From positions 1 to 20,117 of the forward strand of contig URVO01000003.1 in assembly GCA_900551335.1 (NCBI GenBank): 20,117 bases of DNA, given 5' to 3'. Shown in pieces: positions 14,176 to 20,117 of this stretch. Numbering within the stretch: position 1 is the stretch's first letter; every line of letters starts with the position of its first letter. The notes beneath the pieces were generated by a model. The model was not told where the DNA came from and ran no database searches. It saw only the letters and a program-made list of their open reading frames with translations. The translations under genes were made by a program, and so were the position numbers. The stretch comes from an uncultured Phascolarctobacterium sp. GTDB lineage: Bacteria; Bacillota; Negativicutes; Acidaminococcales; Acidaminococcaceae.

Positions 14176-16132
14176 AAATGGCAAGACCATCTTAAACGGA
14201 CGCTATGAAATCATTCGTCCCGTAGGCTATGGCGGTATGGCCGAAGTCTTTTTGGCCCACGACCAGCTTTTAGACCGTAATGTGGCGGTAAAGATGCTGC
14301 GCGACCAGTTCCTCGAGGATAAGGAGCTGCTTGAGCAGTTCAGACGTGAGGCCAAGTCGGCGGCGCGTCTGGTGCATCCGTATATCATCAACATTTACGA
14401 TGTTGTTTCCGAGGGCAACAATCAATATATCGTTATGGAATATGTGGACGGCGTGACGCTGAAGGAATATATGCAGGAGCATAAGCTGAGTCTGAACTCC
14501 GTGCTGGAAATCGGTGTGCGTCTGGCAGATGCTTTGCAGCACGCGCACAGCCATAACATTATTCACTGCGACATTAAGCCGCAGAATATCCTTATCGACA
14601 AAAACATGAATCCGAAGATTGCCGATTTTGGTATCGCCAAGATGGTGACGAACCAGACGATGGTTTATTCCAAGTCGGTTATGGGTTCTGTGCATTATAT
14701 TTCGCCGGAGCAGGCCTGCGGCGGCAAGATTACGGCCAGCAGCGACGTGTATTCGCTGGGCATTGTGCTCTTCGAGATGCTGACCGGTCAGGTTCCCTAT
14801 ATGGGCACGACGGCGGTTTCTGTAGCGATGATGCACGTGGAAAAGCCTGTGCCGCAGCTGAAGGACTTTATGGAAAAGGTTCCTGACGGTATGCAGGAGA
14901 TTATGAACAAGGCGCTGGCAAAGCGCTGTGAGGACCGTTATGCAAACGCCGGTCAGCTGCGCCGTGACCTGATGAACCTGAAGATGAAGCTGTTCCCGTT
15001 CAGCAGCGAGGATTATCATCAGGAGCTGGGACAGGTCAAGCCAAGCGAGCAGCCTTGCACTGATAATGCCGATGATGGCGCAACGATGATTATGAAGCCG
15101 GTGCGCAGAGAGCAGCACCTTGAGACGCCTGCTGCACCTGAACCGATGGAAAGCACTGCACCGCTGCCGCAGCCTGCAGAGCAGGAGGAAAAGGGGTTAA
15201 AGGGATTTATGAAACGTAAAAAGCTGAACTATACTAAACTTATGATGCTGATTACCGCCTGCGTGGTAGCGATTTCGCTTGTAGCGCATTTCATCTTTAA
15301 CCGTAATCTGGCAGAGATTGATGTGCCGAACGTAACGAATATGACGGTCGTTGAGGCGCAGAAGCTGCTGGAGGAAAAGCAGTTCAAGGTAGAGCTTGAG
15401 GAAAAATATGGCGACCCTGAGAAGTTTAAGCCGGGCACTGTTATGCAGCAGTCTCCGAAGGCTGGCGAAAAACGCAAGCAGGGCAGCCTGATTATCCTGA
15501 CCATCTGCAAGGGCGCAGAGCTGAAGGCCGTGCCTGATGTAACCGGCATGTCGCTGGGCAAGGCCGAGCAGACGCTGGCAGACGCTGGCTTCAAGGTGGG
15601 CAAGATAACGCGTCGCCATGAAGAGAACGGCAAAAACGGCGCGGTTCTGAGCCAATCGCCGAGGGGCATGGACAAGGCGCCGAAGGGCACGGGTATTGAC
15701 CTTGTTGTCAACGAGGGCGATAAGGATGTGCCGAATATCGTCGGCAAAAATATTGATGAAGCTAAGGGCATGCTTGAGCAGGCAGGCCTGAAGCTGGGCG
15801 AAATCAAGAAGGTTAACGATGCCGGCGCCAAGAAAAACGTTGTTCTGGCGTGCAACCCGGGCGTGGGCAGCAAGCTGAACGAGGGCGCAGCTGTAAGCAT
15901 TACTGTGGCTGCCGGTAGCGGCGAGCAGAAGAGCGCTTACGTTGACTTTGTTGTGCCGGGCAATAAGCCGTGCAACGTACAGATTGTGCTGAATGATGAA
16001 AACGGCAGGGCTACGATTTATGCTGGTACGCAAAATGGCGGCGTGCGTTTGCGCCAGAAGGTTGATTATCTGGGCAGTGCGCGTGTGCAGCTCATTTGCG
16101 ACGGCAAAATGGTTAGTGAGAAGGGACTCTAA
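14168..16132 (+). CDS. prkC: PASTA-domain Ser/Thr protein kinase (PrkC/Stk type)
   Basis: A 654-residue membrane kinase that senses muropeptides or lipid II and phosphorylates proteins of cell division and translation. The cytoplasmic kinase domain spans about 12-275: glycine loop VGYGGMAEV, Lys42 in VAVKM, Glu61, catalytic loop HCDIKPQN (Asp135), and DFG 153-155. The catalytic loop has HCD, not the common HRD, so this is a non-RD kinase. A linker leads to one transmembrane segment (about 356-377). Three PASTA domains follow (about 385-449, 453-516, 519-583), then a 70-residue beta-rich tail (about 590-654). GGGGAGG (14151-14157) precedes ATG 14168. It is coupled to prpC upstream, and rsgA follows after 3 nt, the typical order. 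Confidence 0.95.
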   Translation: MDKNGKTILNGRYEIIRPVGYGGMAEVFLAHDQLLDRNVAVKMLRDQFLEDKELLEQFRREAKSAARLVHPYIINIYDVVSEGNNQYIVMEYVDGVTLKEYMQEHKLSLNSVLEIGVRLADALQHAHSHNIIHCDIKPQNILIDKNMNPKIADFGIAKMVTNQTMVYSKSVMGSVHYISPEQACGGKITASSDVYSLGIVLFEMLTGQVPYMGTTAVSVAMMHVEKPVPQLKDFMEKVPDGMQEIMNKALAKRCEDRYANAGQLRRDLMNLKMKLFPFSSEDYHQELGQVKPSEQPCTDNADDGATMIMKPVRREQHLETPAAPEPMESTAPLPQPAEQEEKGLKGFMKRKKLNYTKLMMLITACVVAISLVAHFIFNRNLAEIDVPNVTNMTVVEAQKLLEEKQFKVELEEKYGDPEKFKPGTVMQQSPKAGEKRKQGSLIILTICKGAELKAVPDVTGMSLGKAEQTLADAGFKVGKITRRHEENGKNGAVLSQSPRGMDKAPKGTGIDLVVNEGDKDVPNIVGKNIDEAKGMLEQAGLKLGEIKKVNDAGAKKNVVLACNPGVGSKLNEGAAVSITVAAGSGEQKSAYVDFVVPGNKPCNVQIVLNDENGRATIYAGTQNGGVRLRQKVDYLGSARVQLICDGKMVSEKGL

Positions 16133-16135
16133 AAC

Positions 16136-17035
16136 ATGGCAGAGCTTGCAGGCAGAGTCCTGAAAAACTACAATGGCTATTATTATGTCAAGGTTGACGG
16201 CGTAGAGCAGCCCTATACCTGCAAGGTCAAGGGCAAGATGAAGAAAAACCGCTTTTCGCTGGCGACGGGCGATATTGTGAACTTTGAGGTCAGCAGCGAG
16301 GAAAAGGGCGAGGGCATGATTACGACTGTGCTGCCGCGCAAAAATTTCCTGCTGCGTCCGACGATGGCGAATCTCGATTTATTCGTGGCGACCTTTGCCT
16401 GCGCTGCGCCTGATTTCAGCTTTATCCTTGCGGATAAGCTGCTGGCGCTGGCGGAGCTGGCGCGCATTCCGGCTATCCTTGTGCTGAATAAGGAGGATAC
16501 TGCGCCTGCCGGACTGATTGAGCAGGTAAGAAGCGTCTATGAGCCGATTGGCTACGAGGTTTTTACGCTGTCGGCAGAGCAGGGCACGGGCGTGGAGGCG
16601 CTGCGCGAGCGTTTGCGTGGAAAAATCTGCGCCTTCGGCGGACCGTCGGGCGTAGGCAAATCGTCGACGATAAACGCGATTGACAGCACTGTTGACCTGC
16701 GCACAGGCGCGGTAAGCGAAAAGATTGGCCGCGGCAAGCATACGACACGCTTTGCACAGCTGCTGCCCTTTGACGAAGGCTATATTGCGGACACCCCCGG
16801 CTTTGGCAACCTGCTGCTGGAGGGCTTGGACGAGCAGCAGATTCTTGCTGCCTTCCGCGAGTTTGTCAGCTATGAGCAGAGCTGTCGCTTTTGTCCCTGT
16901 ACGCATACGCATGAGCCTGTCTGCGGCGTGAAGGAGGCTGTTGCGGCTGGTGAGATTGCTCAAAGCCGTTATGAATCATATTTGCAAATGCTTCAGGAAG
17001 TGAAGGACTTACAAGAGAAAGAGGGAAGAAAATGA
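16136..17035 (+). CDS. rsgA: Ribosome small-subunit-dependent GTPase RsgA
   Basis: Circularly permuted GTPase that checks late 30S subunit maturation. The 299-residue protein has an OB-fold N-terminus (about 1-70), then G4 NKED (118-121), G5 SAEQ (146-149), G1 GGPSGVGKSS (168-177), and G3 DTPGF (219-223), the expected permuted order. The C-terminal zinc knuckle has C250-x4-C255-x-H257-x5-C263 with one extra cysteine (C253). The start ATG 16136 is 3 nt after the prkC stop, with AAGGGA just upstream. The stop overlaps the rpe start. Placement beside the PASTA kinase is common in Bacillota, where this GTPase has been described as a PrkC substrate. Confidence 0.95.
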   Translation: MAELAGRVLKNYNGYYYVKVDGVEQPYTCKVKGKMKKNRFSLATGDIVNFEVSSEEKGEGMITTVLPRKNFLLRPTMANLDLFVATFACAAPDFSFILADKLLALAELARIPAILVLNKEDTAPAGLIEQVRSVYEPIGYEVFTLSAEQGTGVEALRERLRGKICAFGGPSGVGKSSTINAIDSTVDLRTGAVSEKIGRGKHTTRFAQLLPFDEGYIADTPGFGNLLLEGLDEQQILAAFREFVSYEQSCRFCPCTHTHEPVCGVKEAVAAGEIAQSRYESYLQMLQEVKDLQEKEGRK

Positions 17036-17679
17036 TGATTAAAATTGCACCATCTATTTTATCTGCTGATTTTGCTTTTCTGGCTGATGAAATCAAAAAA
17101 ATTGAAGCTGCAGGAGCTGACTGGGTACATATCGACGTTATGGACGGCCAATTTGTGCCGAACCTGACCTTCGGTGCGCCGGTCGTAAAGAAAATCCGCA
17201 AGGTTACCGATTTGTTCTTCGACTGCCACCTGATGGTAGAGAATCCGGAAAAATATATTGCTGATTTCAAGGCTGCAGGCGCAGACCAGATTGTAGTGCA
17301 CGTAGAAACCACGAAGCATCTGCATCGCTGCATCCAGCAGATTAAGGGCGAGGGCATGAAGGCCGGCGTAGCGCTGAACCCTGCTACTCCGCTCGCGACT
17401 ATCGAAGAGATTCTGCCGTATGTGGATATGGTGCTTTTGATGACTGTTAACCCCGGCTTTGGCGGTCAGTCCTTCATCGAGAGCATGGTGCCAAAGGTTG
17501 AACGTCTGCGTAAGCTGATTACCGAGCGTGGTCTGGACGTTGATATTCAGGTTGACGGCGGCATTAACGCTGAAACCTCGAAGCTCGTGCGTGCTGCCGG
17601 TGCTAACGTGCTTGTTGCAGGCTCCTATGTTTATGGCGCAGAGGATACCGCAAAGGCGATTGCCAGCCTGAAGGAGTAA
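17032..17679 (+). CDS. rpe: Ribulose-phosphate 3-epimerase
   Basis: Interconverts ribulose 5-phosphate and xylulose 5-phosphate in the pentose phosphate pathway. The 215-residue TIM-barrel enzyme has SILSADF (8-14), the metal and catalytic residues His33, Asp35 (VHIDVMDG), His66 (DCHLMVENP), and Asp175 (QVDGGI), plus MTVNPGFGGQ (137-146). It overlaps the rsgA stop by 4 nt (ATGA). The ATG at 17035, directly after, is an equally good start; GAGGGA (17021-17026) lies 8 nt before it. It is the last gene of the operon, with a terminator 12 nt downstream. Nothing is unusual. Confidence 0.96.
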   Translation: MMIKIAPSILSADFAFLADEIKKIEAAGADWVHIDVMDGQFVPNLTFGAPVVKKIRKVTDLFFDCHLMVENPEKYIADFKAAGADQIVVHVETTKHLHRCIQQIKGEGMKAGVALNPATPLATIEEILPYVDMVLLMTVNPGFGGQSFIESMVPKVERLRKLITERGLDVDIQVDGGINAETSKLVRAAGANVLVAGSYVYGAEDTAKAIASLKE

Positions 17680-17690
17680 GGAAAAATAAT

Positions 17691-17725
17691 GAGCCTCTGA
17701 TTACAAATGTAGTCGGAGGCTTTTT
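17691..17725 (+). terminator. Rho-independent terminator after rpe
   Basis: AGCCTCTGA (17692-17700) pairs with TCGGAGGCT (17713-17721), with one G-T wobble and a 12-nt loop, followed by TTTTT. It ends the nine-gene operon. Confidence 0.88.
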
Positions 17726-17789
17726 ATTGTAACTTGCTTTACAAAAATATCCTAAAAATATAATTACACTGCTTTTTTGTAAAAATATG

Positions 17790-17818
17790 TTGACGGAAAA
17801 TAAGCTTAGTGCTACACT
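17790..17818 (+). promoter_or_regulatory. Promoter of the trp operon
   Basis: TTGACG (17790-17795) and TACACT (17813-17818) are separated by exactly 17 nt, and TGC just before the -10 gives an extended -10. Transcription should start near 17825, just upstream of the T-box leader. This is the clearest vegetative promoter in the window. Confidence 0.83.
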
Positions 17819-17845
17819 AGGCACAACTTCAAAAAAACCACAAAC

Positions 17846-18134
17846 CGTTGAGGCGGAGATCAAGTCAGCAGATGCGCTTACAGAGAGTCCGGGGAGCTGG
17901 GAGCCGGATAGAGATGCAGGCTGATAAATGGACCGCTGAGGGCATTGTCAAATCGCTTCTGCAAGCGAGAGTATTCGATGACGCAGCGCTGGCGTTAAGG
18001 GCGAGGAGTGTGCTGGCACTCTGCGAGAGAGCATCGCGCAAGCGGTGAAGCAAGGTGGTACCGCAGGTATAAGAATTTTTAGCCTGTCCTTGGGATTGAC
18101 TTATGAATTTAGTCAGTCCGGGGACAGGCTTTTG
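17846..18134 (+). promoter_or_regulatory. T-box riboswitch leader, tryptophan specific
   Basis: The leader between the promoter and trpE has the hallmark T-box sequence AAGGTGGTACCGC (18052-18064), with GCGGT (18042-18046) forming the antiterminator stem with ACCGC (18060-18064). In stem I, GCGG (17853-17856) pairs with CCGC (17933-17936) and TCAGC (17865-17869) with GCTGA (17920-17924). The loop between them holds TAAATGGA, so the specifier codon is TGG (17929-17931), Trp. TCCGG (17888-17892) and CCGGA (17904-17908) form the top of stem I, preceded by the AGAGAG segment. Uncharged tRNA-Trp should stabilise the antiterminator and allow transcription of trpE and trpG. The tRNA-end pairing element is TGGT. 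The specifier reading rests on stem pairing and on the trp genes downstream. Confidence 0.93.
18081..18134 (+). terminator. T-box terminator upstream of trpE
   Basis: AGCCTGTCC (18081-18089) pairs with GGACAGGCT (18122-18130), and an inner stem GGATTGACT (18093-18101) pairs with AGTCAGTCC (18111-18119), one wobble. A T-run follows. This strong stem stops transcription when tRNA-Trp is charged. On simple pairing it begins about 15 nt after the antiterminator. Confidence 0.85.
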
Positions 18135-18185
18135 TGTTTGCAGCGAATGCTGCGTAGGCAGTATTATTTTCTATGAGGTGATGAA

Positions 18186-19649
18186 ATGTTGAATTTAAGC
18201 TTAGAGCAGGTGCAGAACTACGCTGCTCAGTATAAGGCTGTGCCTGTAGCGAAGGAGGTTTTGGCGGATATGCTGACGCCGCTGGCCTTTTTGGATAATG
18301 TGCGCCGCAGCAGCCGTAATTATTTTTTGCTGGAGAGCATTGAGGGCGGCGAGCATTGGGCGCGCTATTCCTTCGTAGGCTATGATCCTGTGCTGCGCTT
18401 GAAGATTACCGACGGCAATGCCGAGATTATCAGCGGTGCCGCCGTTAAATATCAGGAGAAGGATCCGATTAGCTGCATCCGTAATATTTTGGCGGAGTAT
18501 AAGGCGCCGCAGCTGGAGGGCTTGCCGAACTTTACCGGCGGCCTGGTCGGTACGTTTGGCTTTGACTTTATGCGCTACTGCGAGCCTGATATGCAGGTGA
18601 ACAGGGAGCGCAAGGCGGAGTTTGCCGACGTTGATTTAATGCTGTTCGACAAGCTGATTGCCTTCGATCACCTGAAGCAGAAGATTTTCTTAATCGTCAA
18701 CGTCAAGACAGATAATGCTGCGATTAATTATGCCAAGGCAGAGCGTGAGCTTGCTGCGATGGAGGAAATGCTGCTGCAGCCTGTGCAGCCGAAGCGGCCT
18801 GAGCGTGCGCAGCTTGGCGAGTTCACGAGCAACCAGAGCAGGGAGCAGTATGCCAAAAATGTGCTGCGCTGTCAGGAATATATCAAAAACGGTGATGCGT
18901 TCCAGATTGTTTATGCGCAGAAGTTCAGCGCGACCTATAACAAGAGTCTTTTTGATGCCTACCGCTATCTGCGCACGACGAATCCGTCGCAGTACATGGT
19001 CTTTTTGCATAATGATGATGTGGAGCTGGCCGGAAGCTCGCCGGAAACACTGGTGAAGGTCGTGGGCAGGCAGGTTATCAGCATGCCGATTGCCGGCACG
19101 CGCCGCCGTGGGCGCACGCAGGAGGAGGACGAGGCGCTGGAGCGTGAGCTGCTGGCGGATGCCAAGGAAACGGCGGAGCATAATATGCTGGTGGACCTCG
19201 GCCGTAATGATGTGGGGCGTGTGTGCGATTTTGGTACGGTGCGCGTGAGCGATTACAAGGCGATTAAACGTTTTTCGCACGTTATGCATATCACGAGCAA
19301 GGTTACAGGCCAGCTGAGCGCTGATAAGGATGCGCTGGATGCTTTGCGCAGCGTTTTTCCTGCAGGCACGCTAAGCGGAGCGCCGAAAATCCGCGCGTGT
19401 GAGATTATCGACGAGCTGGAGCCGGAGCGCCGTGGTATTTATGGCGGCGGCATGGGCTATCTCGATTTTGGCGGCAATATGGATATTTGCATCACTATCC
19501 GCACGATGGTGAAGAAAAATGAACGCGTTTATATTCAGGCTGGCGGCGGTATCGTTGCAGATTCCGTCGTGGAGAACGAATTTCAGGAAACAGTTAATAA
19601 GGCAGGCGCCTGCATGACGGCGCTGCGCATGACGGCAGAGGAGGAGTGA
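18186..19649 (+). CDS. trpE: Anthranilate synthase component I
   Basis: Converts chorismate to anthranilate using ammonia from the glutaminase partner, the first step of tryptophan synthesis. The 487-residue protein has the N-terminal feedback site LLES (48-51) and RYSFVGYDP (60-68), which in the family binds tryptophan. The C-terminal chorismate-binding domain (about 215-480) includes GSSPETLVKV, PIAGTRRRGRT, HNMLVDLGRNDVGRV, FPAGTLSGAPKIRA, and IQAGGGIVADS. A ribosome site GAGGTG (18175-18180) lies 5 nt before ATG 18186. It is downstream of the Trp T-box and 2 nt before trpG, confirming TrpE rather than PabB. Confidence 0.96.
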   Translation: MLNLSLEQVQNYAAQYKAVPVAKEVLADMLTPLAFLDNVRRSSRNYFLLESIEGGEHWARYSFVGYDPVLRLKITDGNAEIISGAAVKYQEKDPISCIRNILAEYKAPQLEGLPNFTGGLVGTFGFDFMRYCEPDMQVNRERKAEFADVDLMLFDKLIAFDHLKQKIFLIVNVKTDNAAINYAKAERELAAMEEMLLQPVQPKRPERAQLGEFTSNQSREQYAKNVLRCQEYIKNGDAFQIVYAQKFSATYNKSLFDAYRYLRTTNPSQYMVFLHNDDVELAGSSPETLVKVVGRQVISMPIAGTRRRGRTQEEDEALERELLADAKETAEHNMLVDLGRNDVGRVCDFGTVRVSDYKAIKRFSHVMHITSKVTGQLSADKDALDALRSVFPAGTLSGAPKIRACEIIDELEPERRGIYGGGMGYLDFGGNMDICITIRTMVKKNERVYIQAGGGIVADSVVENEFQETVNKAGACMTALRMTAEEE

Positions 19650-19651
19650 GC

Positions 19652-20117
19652 ATGATCCTGATAATTGATAACTATGACAGCTTTACTTTTAATCTGTATC
19701 AGCTGCTGGGCGAAATAAATCCCGATATTAAGGTTGTACGTAATGATAAAATAACTCTCGAGGAAATCAGGGCGCTGGCACCGAGTCATATTATTATTTC
19801 TCCGGGCCCGGGCAATCCGCAGCAGGCGGGTATCTGCCTCGACGTTATCCGTGAGCTGGCCGGTGAATTCCCCATCCTGGGCGTGTGCCTTGGCCATCAG
19901 GCGATTGGCGAGGCGTTCGGCGGCAGGGTTGTGCATGCGCCGGAGATTGTGCACGGCAAGGCGGATAAGGTGTACCTGACAGCGCCGAGTCCAATCTTCA
20001 AGGATATGCAGGATGGCTTTGAGGCGGCGCGCTATCATTCGCTGATCGTGAAGCCGGAGAGCCTGCCGGACTGTCTGGAGGTTACGGCAGAAACGGTGAA
20101 GCATGAAATCATGGCGC
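19652..20117 (+). CDS. trpG: Anthranilate synthase component II, glutamine amidotransferase (partial)
   Basis: Open from ATG 19652 to the window edge; 155 residues are visible out of a usual 190 or so. This class I glutamine amidotransferase supplies ammonia to TrpE. It begins MILIIDNYDSFTFNLYQ, followed by ISPGPGNP (49-56) and GVCLGHQ with the nucleophile Cys79. The catalytic His-Glu pair near the C-terminus would lie beyond the window. The gene starts 2 nt after the trpE stop, with GGAGG-like AGAGGAGGAG (19638-19646) as ribosome site, so both subunits are made together. PabA-type enzymes are similar in sequence; the T-box and trpE context favour TrpG, although one protein may serve both. 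Confidence 0.95.
   Translation, partial: MILIIDNYDSFTFNLYQLLGEINPDIKVVRNDKITLEEIRALAPSHIIISPGPGNPQQAGICLDVIRELAGEFPILGVCLGHQAIGEAFGGRVVHAPEIVHGKADKVYLTAPSPIFKDMQDGFEAARYHSLIVKPESLPDCLEVTAETVKHEIMA

Noticed and set aside
14270..16033. Long minus-strand open frames opposite the PASTA kinase gene
   Set aside because: The plus strand encodes an unmistakable kinase with PASTA domains; the antisense frames are His/Arg/Leu-rich with no motifs, which is typical of shadow frames.
1..20117. CRISPR array, transposase, integrase, tRNA or rRNA genes
   Set aside because: No regularly spaced repeats, no transposase or integrase motifs, and no tRNA or rRNA signatures were seen on either strand.

Overview
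The window looks like a Bacillota chromosome, most likely a Negativicutes relative. This is inferred from a tryptophan T-box leader, the gene order def-fmt-DUF116-rsmB-rlmN-prpC-prkC-rsgA-rpe, strong AAGGAGG-type ribosome sites, and genes encoding a lipoprotein and secreted proteins. Every supported gene is on the plus strand. I see no tRNA, rRNA, CRISPR array, transposase or phage gene.

Region 1 (1-4224) starts with the C-terminal end of a DUF1703-type PD-(D/E)XK nuclease/AAA-ATPase protein. It overlaps by 4 nt a LysR-type regulator. After a 333-nt gap with a perfect LysR-type dyad, a terminator and a possible promoter come an NhaC-family antiporter and an isoaspartyl dipeptidase (IadA). Together they look like a small regulator-transporter-peptidase unit for isoaspartyl or other acidic dipeptides.

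Region 2 (4261-8395) is an accessory block of four exported products: an SH3b-domain protein, an unrecognised secreted protein, a lipoprotein and a secreted nucleoside hydrolase. It is bracketed by two copies (29 of 34 core bases identical) of the same terminator hairpin, which is the most unusual layout in the window.

Region 3 (8422-17725) begins with further terminator hairpins and an extended -10 promoter. A tightly packed operon of nine genes follows: peptide deformylase, Met-tRNA formyltransferase, a DUF116 membrane protein with eight cysteines, 16S m5C methyltransferase RsmB, 23S m2A methyltransferase RlmN, PP2C phosphatase, PASTA Ser/Thr kinase, ribosome GTPase RsgA and ribulose-phosphate 3-epimerase. 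Most junctions overlap or are a few bases apart, and the operon ends in a terminator after rpe. It joins translation initiation, rRNA modification, ribosome assembly and envelope-linked Ser/Thr phosphorylation. An approximately 90-bp element with repeated ends lies between def and fmt.

Region 4 (17790-20117) has a strong promoter, a T-box riboswitch with specifier TGG (Trp), then trpE and the start of trpG, which runs off the window. Tryptophan starvation, sensed as uncharged tRNA-Trp, should switch on anthranilate synthesis.
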